Positions 53,589 through 63,567 of a DNA stretch of 64,000 nucleotides are shown piece after piece (position 1 is the first letter of the stretch; each line of letters opens with the position of its first letter). The notes under the pieces were generated by a model. The model was not told the origin of the DNA and searched no databases. It was given only the letters and a program-made list of their open reading frames with translations. The stretch lies in contig JACONQ010000011.1 in NCBI GenBank assembly GCA_014281115.1, forward strand, positions 1,736,001 to 1,800,000. The letters are read 5' to 3'. The translations under genes were made by a program, and so were the position numbers. The stretch is from Laburnicola sp. R22_1 (lineage: Eukaryota; Ascomycota; Dothideomycetes; Pleosporales; Didymosphaeriaceae).

Positions 53589-55931
53589 ATGCCGCCGTAT
53601 GGGTTGTACACGATGGCGCGCAACCACCTCTACGGCGGGAGGATGAAACGCCCCATCTACAACACCAACGACTTCAAGGACGAGCAAGAGCAGCCCGCCA
53701 ATTCAGACCCTGCTCAGCTTGGGGGAGCGGATGGCGCTTCGGACATTCAGACCAATGGAGATGCACGCAAGAAGAAGAAAGATAAGAAGAGGCACTCGCT
53801 GAGCAATGAGAAGAAAGACGAGGCTGTGAGCGCCGATGCTGATGCAATGCCCAACGTGTCGGAGGTTAAGATCAAGAAAAAGAAGAAGGAGAAAGATGGC
53901 GCCGAGGACGCGAAGGTTGATGCTAACGCGACGACCGACACATCCGATGGCAAGAAGAAGAAGAAGAAGAAGAAGAAGAAGAAGAAGAAGAAGAAGAAGA
54001 AGAAGAAGAAGAAGAAGAAGGATAGGCTTGAGAGCGTTATGGTTGATGCTGACGCGACACCCGACACATTGGAGAGTAAGACCAAGAAGACGAAGAGAGA
54101 CAAGAAAAAGAAGAACGAAGAGGCGAACAGTGCTGTCCAGGGAAGCTACTCCAAACAGGGAGACGAAAAGAAGACGAAGGTAGAGCAGAATGATGTGGCT
54201 CCAGAGCGCACTTCGGTAAAGAAGCGCAAGAGAGAGAGCGAAGCACGTGTGGAGTCTGCGAAGAGCAGCCACGCGGCGAATGGAGGCTTTCTTATCAGTG
54301 AAGACTTATCCGACAAAGTGAAGGCGCAAGGAACTGAGCAACGCTCTAAGAAGAAGATGAAGAAAAAGAGCCAGGCCGACCTCTCGAGCGCCCAACATCA
54401 CGTAGCTGAGCCCGATTCACATGGCCAACTCGAGGACTCTGCAAAGCCGAAGGCAAAGAAGCCTAGGAACAAGAAGGTGGACGTCGTCAGTCAGGCCGAT
54501 ACTACAATGGTCCCAAGTCCCGTGCGCATGCCTCAGAAGACGCCCGTTCCGTTTCCTCAGACGCCCCAAATGTCCGCTTGGAACGCGAGGCGCAATCTGC
54601 AGCGAGGAACTTCCCCCGAGAAAGTTCAAGATTCTGCCGTGCTTGTGCCGGAAACGCCTCCTTCCAAGGCCACGAAGCAAGCTGCGGTAATCTCTAGGAC
54701 ACCCGTGCCTCTCCCGCAGATTGCAAAATCCGGTATAGCAACATCAGACCACAGGCCATTGAAGAAGCAGCGTAATGTAATATGCCTCACAACACCATCA
54801 CTGAACGCCGACTTCTATACTTCCGCAACTGCCCCTGCAGTCCTAGCCAAACCACACGCCACGGCCAAACTGCCTACTGTGCCGAATGCGCTCACAGACG
54901 CCAATCTGCGAAGCTTCAAGGAACCGTTGAACGATGAGTCGAAGCCGCGTCCTGGTACCAAGCGTGGCGCGTCCACCACTACTTCAGTTCCCGAGTCCTC
55001 GGCCGCTTCAATGAACATCCAAGAAGCATTTGCTCGCGTAGGCAAACCGTATGTGCGTTCGGGAGCCGAGAACGACCCTTTCGTCACACGCGGCGCCAAT
55101 GTCAAGAAGACGCGCGAAAGCCACAAAGAAGCTCCTGCGGATGTATTCAACGAGAGATTCCACGAGCTGAGGAAGACTGTCAATTTCACTGAGGAGAAAT
55201 CGTACCTGGAGGAGTACCTGGAGTGGGACATGCGAAACAACGTTGGCCTCGTACCCTGCTTGAAGGACGTGACCGGCTGCACCCCCAGGAAAGAGCAGAT
55301 TCTCCGTCTCAGCAAGGAGGAAAATATGTCCATCTTGAGCCATCTCGAGACCGAAGGAGGCGATCCCGAGGCGCTCGCCGAAGCCGGCGAGCAAGCCCGT
55401 CGCGCAGAAGACTTGCTCCTCCTAACCACCATAGCCCACGTTCCAGTTCCCGTCGGCCGTCTCGAAGGCACCTGGACGTTGTACTGCTCCCGGTATGCAG
55501 AGGTGCATTTCGACAAGTACGGCTACGGCAAGCGCACCCTAGTCATCTCCTCGATTGCAGGCTTCAAGCATCAGAACTCCTACACGGCGCGTCTCCAGCT
55601 GCCCCCGCGCACCATGTCGTACACCATCCTCGCGTTCCAGACGCCGCCGCATGCGTCGTTCCGCGCTACGACTGTCAAGACGGCTGCAGAGGGCTACGAT
55701 ATGGACATTATCTTCATGGGCAATGGGTATATGCAGCTTCGTGTCGACTTGAGGCTGCTGTTGACGGGCAAACCTGCTAAGGAGGTAGAGGGCCGAGAGA
55801 TCAAGATGGAGTTTATCGGCGTCCATGAGAAAGCTACGCAGTGGTGGGAGAAGAAGGATGAGCTCGAGGAGCAGGGGAAGAAGCTTTTCGCCAAGTACGA
55901 CGGTGTCGCTGGTACCGGTAGTGGCAAGTGA
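53589..55931 (+). CDS. Lysine-rich nuclear-type protein with C-terminal GNG domain
   Basis: Intronless, 780 residues. Residues about 55-270 consist of Lys-rich clusters separated by short acidic repeats (KVDANATTDTSDGK, MVDADATPDTLESK), including 23 consecutive AAG codons (residues 122-144). Residues 290-520 are disordered with TP/SP pairs (PVPFPQTPQ, PVPLPQIAK). The C-terminal 200 residues look folded: EGTWTLYCSRYAEVHFDKYG, HQNSYTARLQLPPRTMSY, then YDMDIIFMGNGYMQLRVDL and REIKMEFIGV. The last segment matches the end of the 46260 protein. Basic clusters suggest nuclear or nucleolar location. Function unknown. Start is the first ATG of the frame. Confidence 0.75.
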   Translation: MPPYGLYTMARNHLYGGRMKRPIYNTNDFKDEQEQPANSDPAQLGGADGASDIQTNGDARKKKKDKKRHSLSNEKKDEAVSADADAMPNVSEVKIKKKKKEKDGAEDAKVDANATTDTSDGKKKKKKKKKKKKKKKKKKKKKKKDRLESVMVDADATPDTLESKTKKTKRDKKKKNEEANSAVQGSYSKQGDEKKTKVEQNDVAPERTSVKKRKRESEARVESAKSSHAANGGFLISEDLSDKVKAQGTEQRSKKKMKKKSQADLSSAQHHVAEPDSHGQLEDSAKPKAKKPRNKKVDVVSQADTTMVPSPVRMPQKTPVPFPQTPQMSAWNARRNLQRGTSPEKVQDSAVLVPETPPSKATKQAAVISRTPVPLPQIAKSGIATSDHRPLKKQRNVICLTTPSLNADFYTSATAPAVLAKPHATAKLPTVPNALTDANLRSFKEPLNDESKPRPGTKRGASTTTSVPESSAASMNIQEAFARVGKPYVRSGAENDPFVTRGANVKKTRESHKEAPADVFNERFHELRKTVNFTEEKSYLEEYLEWDMRNNVGLVPCLKDVTGCTPRKEQILRLSKEENMSILSHLETEGGDPEALAEAGEQARRAEDLLLLTTIAHVPVPVGRLEGTWTLYCSRYAEVHFDKYGYGKRTLVISSIAGFKHQNSYTARLQLPPRTMSYTILAFQTPPHASFRATTVKTAAEGYDMDIIFMGNGYMQLRVDLRLLLTGKPAKEVEGREIKMEFIGVHEKATQWWEKKDELEEQGKKLFAKYDGVAGTGSGK
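53952..54020 (+). repeat. (AAG)23 microsatellite, in frame
   Basis: Twenty-three uninterrupted AAG units encode poly-lysine inside the 53589-55931 gene. The opposite strand shows a spurious poly-Phe ORF. Confidence 0.95.
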
Positions 55932-57990
55932 GCGAGAGCGCCGTTTGGTAGAGATTGGCTTTCTGGAACGCGGCGGCAATTTCAGTTTGAGAAGAGCTTT
56001 GTCGCGCTTGATGTGGATGCTGGAGCAATGTCGCGGATCGCGTGTGCGTCGGGGTGGACTGAAGCGCGTAGCGTATGAGCCCGCTTGCCGGGCTGCCAGC
56101 TGATCCCTCTCAGAATTAGGATACGTAACCAAATTGTAACGGACTGCTTGCATAGGTAATACCGGCTGGGTGGGCGGGTGAGCGGAGAGAAGGTGGCCCG
56201 TGGACGGAATGGCAGTTGGTATATCCCGATTTCTCACAGAGCTGGTACAGAGAAAAAAAAGGTTATAGCTAGATTTTCTTTTGCTATAGTATAGTTGCGG
56301 GATGCAGCTTTGTTCACAAAAAAAAATCCCGATACCGCTACCCACCTAATGCTAGCTTTCTAATACTCATGGTACTTTTGAAATTCTCAACTAAGTCTTG
56401 CTTACTTGTAGTGCGATGTTTACCTAATTTGAGATGCGGGTTGGTCTAGATTGGGGTTGGGGAGGTAGTGTGCAAGGATAGGCGGGGTATAGTTGGCCTT
56501 TTATAAGGTGATGGGAATTTGCCCCACAAAGGGCCGATTGCTATTACACGACATGTTTTATGTAGGTGCAACTGCCGAATTGTGGCCCATGAGACACGCG
56601 AACGCTTCCTTATAGGGATAGGTAGGGCGTCTCATAGTTGCAGTTATTCCGGCATTCCGCTGGCTGCGACATGATACCTACGACCTCAGACCTCTACCGT
56701 CTCAACCTCCCTCCCAGAGCCGGCGTTAATACCCGTGTATAAGGATTTCAAGCATCTCCCGTTAACACTTTTGAACAGCCTGTTTTCGCCCCACACTCTC
56801 CTCTGGTCTCGTCTTCGCCGTGTGGAATTCTCGTTGTGAAAAAGAGAGTGTCAATTAATCATCAAGACCCAATTGCAGGTCTCTACGTTGCATTCCCCGT
56901 CTCTTCTCTTGTTCGTGTTTCTTCCCCCTTTCCATCTTCAAGTAAGATGCAACCGTATTCTCAAATCAAGAAACTCATAACCATGGACAGAATACCCCGT
57001 AGGATTGGCATTCGGCTCGGGCCGAGACCCCCATGGCGCCCAAAAAAAACAAACCGTTGCGGCTCAATATGGTGTCATGTGTAAGCACTACTGGCTACAT
57101 GAACGAATGCGCAATAGCTAAGGTCTTCGAATATGTCATGCACCATGTGTACCCTTGGCTGTAGAACTTCCGTGCGTGGCATCCTACCGCGAAAGGGCTC
57201 GCGACGGATTTGTCGGATTCAGCCTTGGTGGCACCGACCCTAAGGTAGGTATACTGTATAGGTATAGTTTGGCTCGCGATACTTTTTAATTTTTTGGCAG
57301 TGATGACGAAATCCACGGTACTTCCGGGATACGCCATCCTAGCCGTAAAACCAACCTTTGCGAGCGAGAGAGCAAAGTAGTCTACATGAATCTGTGGTCC
57401 TGGTATCTGCTACCGGTCCTACTTCCGTCGGATTTGACGAACGAGATTCACGAACTGGTCAACATGTTCCTACCTTGGAAGGTATTATTTCGATCGAGAA
57501 GTTCTCATGATCTCCATATAGACGCCCCATGCTCACGATCTGTGGCACAGGGCATGAGTTTAGGAAAGCCGACAAGAGCCATTAATTGCTAGGATTTACT
57601 TCGAAGAAAGACACTGTGTGATACACGATGAGTTAGGGTGCCGTGCACAGTCCTTTCGCTTCCTTGCCCGTGTATGATCATCCTCGTTCATAGTGTTTCA
57701 GCATACGGACCGATGTTCACCGGGAGGGCCGGCGTGAGGCTGCGTACAATAAAGTTGCGGAGAACCCTGTCATTTATTTTCTAGAAACCATGGCTACGCA
57801 TTGAGATTAAAGCATGGATGTATGTACCCTAGCTTGAACATCCTGTCCTCCTCTGCGATCGCATGTATTCTGGAAAACATTCGTCCGCATTCACACCGAG
57901 GCGAATTTTTGTGCCATTTCGCTCTATATGGCTCCAGCGCCAGCAACTAGTTCTTTCCCGAGGTTCTGACAGTCGCCACCTTTTCATAGG
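55932..57990. other. Long intergenic stretch with a dispersed repeat
   Basis: About 2 kb. Contains repeat copy 56238-56330. ORFs such as 56836-57084 and 57386-57592 have no domain. The last 200 bases are the promoter and leader of the SAT4-type gene. Confidence 0.5.
56238..56330 (+). repeat. Dispersed repeat, family A, copy 1
   Basis: About 93 bases related to 59382-59475. The most conserved block, AGTATAGTTGCGGGATGCAG followed by CTTTGTT, is identical. Both copies end in an A-run followed by TCCC. Confidence 0.65.
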
Positions 57991-59318
57991 ATGTCTAGCA
58001 TCACCGTCACGCCGGAGTATCTGGCCGAAGACCTTGGCCCTAGCATAATTGTCACCGCGTCGTTGACGATTGCGTTCACGACAGTCTTTGTCGCTCTTCG
58101 TTACTACGCAAGACACTTGACCAAGACTCGATTTGGAGCAGAAGATGTTATTATACCGTTCGCTTGGCTAGCGGAACTTAGTCTGTGCATAATTGGAATC
58201 GGTGCGTACATCTGGCTACCCTACGACTGGTTTCGACCGATTCTAACAGCAAAGGATAGTAATGGCCAAGAGAGCTGGAACTGGACGACATGCGGAATAT
58301 GTGCTCAAAACTCACCCGGAAGGCGTCATTTCGCATTACAAAGGCCTATTTGCGAACCAGCTCGTCCACCCCGCTGCAGTCGCCTTACCAAAGCTCGCCA
58401 TCGTGTGTGTATTCCTCCGTATCTTTATCCAGAAGTGGGAGAGAAGGGCAGCTTGGGCAACGCTCTGGTTCATCCTTGCGACATTGATCTCTTACGATGT
58501 TGCTTCCATGTTCCAGTGTCGGCCGATATCGTACAACTGGGATCAATCGTCACCCGGCACATGCTTCGATTTCGACCTCCTCGCCAACAGCAGCTCCATA
58601 CCAAATATCCTGACAGATGTCATTGTACTTGTGCTTCCAATCCGAACCATCATAGGCCTCAAGGTTTCCACGTCTCAAAAAATCGGTGTTATACTCATCT
58701 TCTTAACCGGTAGTGTGTGAGTGACGAATAGCCCTCCCATATCCATGAGTTAGAACTGATGTTGTAAAGGGGCATCGTAGCATCCGTTATCCGTACGATA
58801 ATCTTTACCCGCACTGACGCCCTTGTTGACATAACATGTGAGTCACCAAAACAACTCGCGCGCAATTCTTCTTTGACCATCCGACAGTCAATTACGTCGG
58901 TTTAGTCAATTGGACAATAATCGAGCCTGGCAGCTATCTTCTAGCCGCCTGCGCTCTCTCTTTCAAGCCCCTTTGGCGAATGCTCATTAAATCAATCGGC
59001 CTCGATGTACTGTGCAGCCATATCAAGAGCTCTGCAACAAAATCCACCATGCAAATGCCAGCCCTAAAGTCGATCCAGCTCGAGACCCTGGACACGAAAA
59101 GCAGTGGCGGCTTCACAAAGCTCAGTTCCGGGCGCGATACGATGGACGAAGAACCGGAAACAGAGGTGGCGGCGGCCAAACCGCCAGGACGGGGCATTAC
59201 AGTCACAAGGACTGTCGAGACCATGGTGGACGAGTTTCCGTATGCGACCCGGCCGTCCAGCGTAGCGGTAGCAGGCTCACCGCCAGTATCTCCTCGTACA
59301 GTTGGTCGAGCCATATAA
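57991..59318 (+). CDS. SAT4-type rhodopsin-like integral membrane protein
   Basis: Four exons (57991-58201, 58260-58716, 58770-58837, 58888-59318) give 388 residues. Introns are 58, 53 and 50 bases. The first acceptor is the GATAG at 58259, because it restores IIGIVMAKRAGTGRHAEYV. Seven helices are expected, for example IIVTASLTIAFTTVFVALRY, IIPFAWLAELSLCIIGIV, AAVALPKLAIVCVFLRIF, ATLWFILATLISYDVASMF, ILTDVIVLVLPIRTIIGL and IGVILIFLTGSV. The family's FQCRPISYNWD and RTDALVDIT motifs are present. Residues about 305-388 form a Ser/Thr-rich cytosolic tail. The role of these fungal plasma-membrane proteins is mostly unknown; some carry CFEM domains and act as receptors, but this one does not. A broken relative lies at 37782. 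Confidence 0.85.
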
Positions 59319-59381
59319 TAACTTTTATTTCTTCTGGATTACACTAGGAATGTATTCATTCATGTGATAGATATCTTGCAT

Positions 59382-59475
59382 AGAGCTAGTACAAGGAAAA
59401 ATAGGTTATAGATAGTTATTTCCTTTACTAAAGTATAGTTGCGGGATGCAGCTTTGTTTATTAAAAAAAAAATCC
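59382..59475 (+). repeat. Dispersed repeat, family A, copy 2
   Basis: Matches 56238-56330 with the identical AGTATAGTTGCGGGATGCAG core. Starts about 60 bases after the stop of the SAT4-type gene. Confidence 0.65.
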
Positions 59476-59535
59476 CTGTGATACAAATAGTTGCGCCCTA
59501 CAATCTCGATTTGCTGTATTGGGGTCCGCGTGTGA

Positions 59536-59584
59536 ATTTATAAAAGGTCAAGTTGACTATAAACGGATATGAATGAATGAATAA
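59536..59584 (+). repeat. Dispersed repeat, family C
   Basis: AGGTCAAGTTGACTATAAAC and GGATATGAATGAATGAATAA. Matches 50671-50717 and 43641-43680. The minus strand of this and the 50.7 kb copy translates to nearly the same peptide (FIHSYPFIVNLTFYK-like), an effect of shared DNA rather than a gene. Confidence 0.6.
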
Positions 59585-59913
59585 CGTCGGACGTCGAACT
59601 GTGGAACCGGTGTCCCGCGGCTGTCCTAAATAGCTCACCTCGCATGCTACGTGTACCCTACTACGTAGATGTAACGCTGTGGTCGCGTGCGTCGAACAAA
59701 GGAACACATATCCCAGAACGTGTACAAAACATTGCCACGCCATCAAAGTAAAATCTCACCTTTCTCCTCCATTAAACAATCCACTCCTCACCAATAGTCC
59801 CCAGACCATTCCTAAAAACGACGGAACCTTAAATAGTAGGTCCCGATAACTTCAGAGTGCTTTTAAAATTAGTGCTACCAAATTTAAGATCAAAGAGCAC
59901 CAGGCTACAGTAT

Positions 59914-60288
59914 CTACAACGGCTCTAAAACCTTCATCTCCATCTCCTCCCCCGTAAATGCATATCCCTCCCCAGCATTCAACTTCCCCACCAACCTCCT
60001 TACCCCCTCTTCCGTATCCAGCACACACACCGAGTCCAACTCCTGTAACTCAAATTCCTCATTAATCCGCTCAGCACTAAACCCATCGTACAACCACACA
60101 GGCTCCTTGCAAACTTCGTTCGAAAGTCGCGTCCGACATTTCCTTTTCCCAGACGGATGTAGAGCGTCCATGTGGATCTGTTCAGTGTTAGTCTCGTTGT
60201 TCACCGCGTTTACATCCTCATCTATGTGGGTGTGCTATATACACGGAGCGAGCCACTCTTTTAGAAAGGTGAGGAGGCGGGGCAGCAT
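59914..60288 (-). pseudogene. Small protein gene with in-frame TAG
   Basis: A 125-codon frame on the minus strand from ATG 60288 to the stop at 59914, broken only by TAG at codon 18 (60237-60235). Before it: MLPRLLTFLKEWLAPCI. After it: HTHIDEDVNAVNNETNTEQI, then HPSGKRKCRTRLSNEVCKEP, WLYDGF and VCVLDTEEGVRRLVGKLNAG. The only GT-AG pair nearby would remove 21 bases, too short for a normal intron. The codon pattern looks coding. I do not recognise the family. Alternatively translation starts at the internal ATG at 60171, giving 85 residues. Confidence 0.45.
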
Positions 60289-60694
60289 GGTTAGTGTGGG
60301 GCGAGTGGGAGGGTGAGTTAAGTTGTGAGGTTTAATTTACGGGTTGAAATATGGGAGAGAAGAGGCTGTGGAATGGATAAGTGGGATATGTAGAGTTTTT
60401 GCGGGGTGGGTGAACAATGTTAGATTGTGGGCATGGATGTAATGTGCATGAACGATGTTTGGGATTTTTGGGGTTCTCGGTAACAATAGTTCTGAAGGGA
60501 AGCGATATGGATGGTAGTGTGTCTACGCTATGTTGACTCGTAGTTCTTGAGGATGAACACGATCATGTCCCACTGGGCTGCTTGACCACCAAAGAAAGAC
60601 GGCTAAAGCAAAAGATTAGAAACTGTATGAACCGGACGCACGACTCGCCCAGCTGGAAACAATCCAGCGCATACCTCTCCGAAACAAGCTGTTT
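60289..60694. other. Intergenic
   Basis: About 400 bases with no gene: promoter of the small gene and 3' end of the coiled-coil gene. Confidence 0.45.
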
Positions 60695-61321
60695 CTACCG
60701 CTTGAATACCGCCGCAGCATGATGATGACGCTCGCCCTGCCCCACAACATCCTCGCCAGGACCCTTCTTCAAGATCTCAATCTCCGTCTCCGCCCTCTTG
60801 AGCTTCATAGCCAACTCATTATTCTCCTCGTTCAGCTTCTTGACCTTGGCTTTCTCCTGCTTGAGCTCCTCCCACACTTCCTTCAACCGCTTCTCCATCA
60901 CCATCTTCGGCGGCTTCCTCGCCTCTTTCTCGGCGAGCGTCGCCTCAGCCATACCAATCATCTCCTCAAACGCCTCAATCACAAAGTCCGTATCCACACC
61001 CTGCTTCAACGCCTCATCAACAGCGTCGCGCAGTTCATTCAGGCAGTTCTGCATCTTGGGCGGGATGCCCTTCTTCGCTTTGAGGTCGAGAAGGCGCTTG
61101 CGAAGCGTTTGCTCCAGCTTCTGTAGCTCCTTGTATTGTTTTTCGGGGTCGCCTTCTGCATCTTCGGCGTTGTTGAGACACCCTTTTAGGAGGCCGAAGG
61201 TCGTGTGGATGCGCATGTACGCGGGGTTGGAGGTGTTTTCGGGGGGGAGCACATCAACCATGTCCTCGGTGATTCTGCGGATGCCGGCGTGGCCGCGGCG
61301 GGGTGAGGGTTGCGCCGTCAT
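60695..61321 (-). CDS. Coiled-coil protein, unknown function
   Basis: Intronless, 208 residues on the minus strand. Begins MTAQPSPRRGHAGIRRITED. The centre is helical with regular heptads (KQYKELQKLEQTLRKRLLDL, LNELRDAVDEALKQGVDTDF), a short hydrophobic helix (VIEAFEEMIGMAEATLAEKE) and a long C-terminal coiled coil (KLNEENNELAMKLKRAETEI) ending in a His/Ala tail. No signal peptide or enzyme motif. Codon use and lack of stops in other conserved-looking parts support a real gene. Dimeric structural or adaptor role is a guess. Confidence 0.7.
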   Translation of the reverse strand: MTAQPSPRRGHAGIRRITEDMVDVLPPENTSNPAYMRIHTTFGLLKGCLNNAEDAEGDPEKQYKELQKLEQTLRKRLLDLKAKKGIPPKMQNCLNELRDAVDEALKQGVDTDFVIEAFEEMIGMAEATLAEKEARKPPKMVMEKRLKEVWEELKQEKAKVKKLNEENNELAMKLKRAETEIEILKKGPGEDVVGQGERHHHAAAVFKR

Positions 61322-62434
61322 ATTTTAGTTCTTCCGGTACGAGTTGATAGGGATGATATGTTGAGGTTGAGGTATGTCCGGGGTGGGTGGGGGCTTTTGT
61401 AGTCGTGGCGACGGTGAACTATTGGTTGCCTCTCAAGGCGTCTACGGGCGCGCTGGGTGGGAGTGCCGTAGGTAGCTTGAATAAGGTGAGGTGGTGTTGA
61501 AGTAGGTACTGCGAAAGCGCCGGAATTTCCCACCTTCCGTGCTTTCCTCCGTTGTCGGGACTGGTGACTAATGCATGCAGTCTTGTTGGTCTGGTTGTAC
61601 GACCTTGGGACATATAGATACATGCGCGGAGCCCCACACTATGTGCAAACACTATGTTCCGCATGTAATCATGCTGTTCCACCGTTTGCTGTATCGCGAC
61701 GCGGGCTTCAGATTCGTCGCGTTATGGATTAGCTCTACGCCGTAGTTCATCGCGTCATTCTTCGGCTCCCCACTGTGGTTGATGGCCTTTTTTTTCTACC
61801 TACTTTGGTTGTGATGTTAAGTCACATGATATGTAATAGGTACACAAATGAACGACTAAAAGAATGAATCGAGGCTAGTGCCACGTAGTCAAAGCACCCA
61901 TGACTGAAGCTCGATCTACTCGCACACCTTTCTTATCATGTTGAATTACTAGTAAGCACATTGTAAGCGACTGTAGAATGGAAGTGAGACAAAATTGTGA
62001 TGACCATTGTTTATTTCAGATATGAATGTGCTAAGACTGACATTCAGTGAGATGACCAGGGGGATAGCAACCACATCTATCCAAGTGCCGACTAAGAAAT
62101 GGGGATATACACTCACGTAGTATGACAGGAGATGCGGCTCGTTGGCTTACAAACTATGCTTACATCTTCCAAAGCGTTCCAATGCGGGGAAAGTTGCGAC
62201 TTGCTATCCTGCAAAGCAAGACGTTGTGAAGGTGGCGTGGAATGCTGCCTGGTACGCTTCCATATCGAGGGGTATCGTGTTTCAAACTCCGGCATTCCTT
62301 CGTCTATGCGATGGCAAAATTTCCACCCTTACCTGTTAGATTCATGCTGTACCGAGAGTGCGCGAAGTCTTCTTGATCATAGTTAGATTCATGCTCGAAC
62401 CAAGCGCCAAAGAACTCCGTGATCGTCCACCCCT
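61322..62434. other. Intergenic with dispersed repeat
   Basis: About 1.1 kb. Contains a copy of repeat D (61744-61812). No gene supported. Confidence 0.45.
61744..61812 (+). repeat. Dispersed repeat, family D
   Basis: CGTCATTCTTCGGCTCCC ... TTTTTTTCTACCTACTTTGG resembles 50581-50638. A weak match to family C (AATGAACGACTAAAAGAATG) follows at about 61846-61866. Confidence 0.5.
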
Positions 62435-63249
62435 CTACTCCTCCAACAAATCATCCCAAAGTTCCTTCTGCTCCTTGAATGTCTCATCCTCCAACACTCC
62501 CCTAAAAATAACCTCCGCACCCAGCACCCCACAGCCTCGCATCTGCTCATCCTCCTCATCAAGCTCCTCCTCATCATCCTCGTCGTCCCGCCTATCAAGC
62601 TCATCCAGCAGCTTCTCACCCGCATCTTCCAGTTCTTCGACCCGCTGAACCGCCAAAGCAAGAGCCTCCAATAGCGCGTTCTCCCCATCTTTCGCCCCAC
62701 CGCCACAAACATGCGCCCCAATAAACGCCTTGAGTTGGAGATTCCGCTTCTGAAACTTACCCTTCGCGTTGTCGCTCTTCTTAAGCCGCGCAGCGAGGCG
62801 TTGGAATTTAGTGGCATTCATGTATAGATTCTGGTTTTGGAGCCGGAGTTTTGCGATGAGGAGGCTATCACGGTCGGACGATGCAGGTGGGGCGTCCAGT
62901 TGCGGAGTCGGGGGGCGGTAGTCGACGGCTGGCTGGCGGAGGAGTGCATGGCCTCGTTCCAGTAGGCTTCTCGTTCGAGGGCACGCTTCTTCCAGAATTC
63001 GGTTTGAGAACGGGCGGAAGTTGATTTGTGCCGCTCTTTCTGGAGGTCGGCCCATAGCTCTGCGACGGTTGTGTTGGGATGAAGGACGGTCTGGACTTGC
63101 GACCCGAGAGGACTGTGGCTCGATGACGTACGTAGTAAATCTAGATCGCGTGTTGTGTTTGAGGCAGATCTAGCGCGAATCTTCTCGGGGTCGTCTGAAT
63201 GGTACATGTTGCTGCGCTTGGAAGGCGATGTCGGCTGTGCGGCTGGCAT
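62435..63249 (-). CDS. Coiled-coil, acidic protein, frameshifted at a G6 run
   Basis: On the minus strand the frame from ATG 63249 (MPAAQPTSPSKRSNMYHSDD) stays open through VAELWADLQKERHKSTSARS and EFWKKRALEREAYWNEAM. A second frame carries PTPQLDAPPASSDRDSLLIA, KLRLQNQNLYMNATKFQRLA, a coiled coil and the acidic tail DRRDDEDDEEELDEEDEQMR to the stop at 62435. The switch point is a run of six G on the plus strand (62910-62915). One more G would join the frames without gap, giving about 271 residues. Either a real one-base deletion or a homopolymer error. Function unknown; no domain recognised. Confidence 0.6.
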
Positions 63250-63567
63250 ATCGAGGGTCGAAGTTGAACCTCGAGCTAGAGGTTGAGGGTTGAGTTTAAT
63301 TGTTACAGTTGCGCACCACAGGTAGAATAGTTTCTTGATGATCTAGACTAGGCGAGGCTCCGTCGCGTGGTTCAAGTGAATTGGAAGTGCGAGTACGCGT
63401 GCTTGGACTGAACAATGGAAAGAGGTGGAAAGAGCACGGAAAAATATGTGGAAACAGTATTGTAGACGAAATTCAATTGAATGGCCCAAACGAAGTGAAG
63501 TGACAACCTAGTAAACAATGCACAATAGTAAACGGGTGTTCCCGTCTGGTCCTGAGATACCTGGTCT
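63250..63567. other. Intergenic
   Basis: About 320 bases: promoter of the coiled-coil gene and 3' region of the GPI-type gene. No gene supported. Confidence 0.45.

Larger units (their letters stand above)
59319..59913. other. Intergenic with two dispersed repeats
   Basis: About 600 bases holding repeats at 59382-59475 and 59536-59584. No gene. The minus-strand ORF here (59498-59746) is translated repeat. Confidence 0.5.

Noticed and set aside
53703..54272. Minus-strand ORF with a long Leu/Phe run resembling a membrane protein
   Set aside because: It is the antisense of the AAG repeat and lysine clusters.
59498..59746. Two similar minus ORFs at 59.5 and 50.7 kb that could suggest a gene family
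   Set aside because: The shared peptide is translated dispersed repeat, with no conserved start or further similarity.
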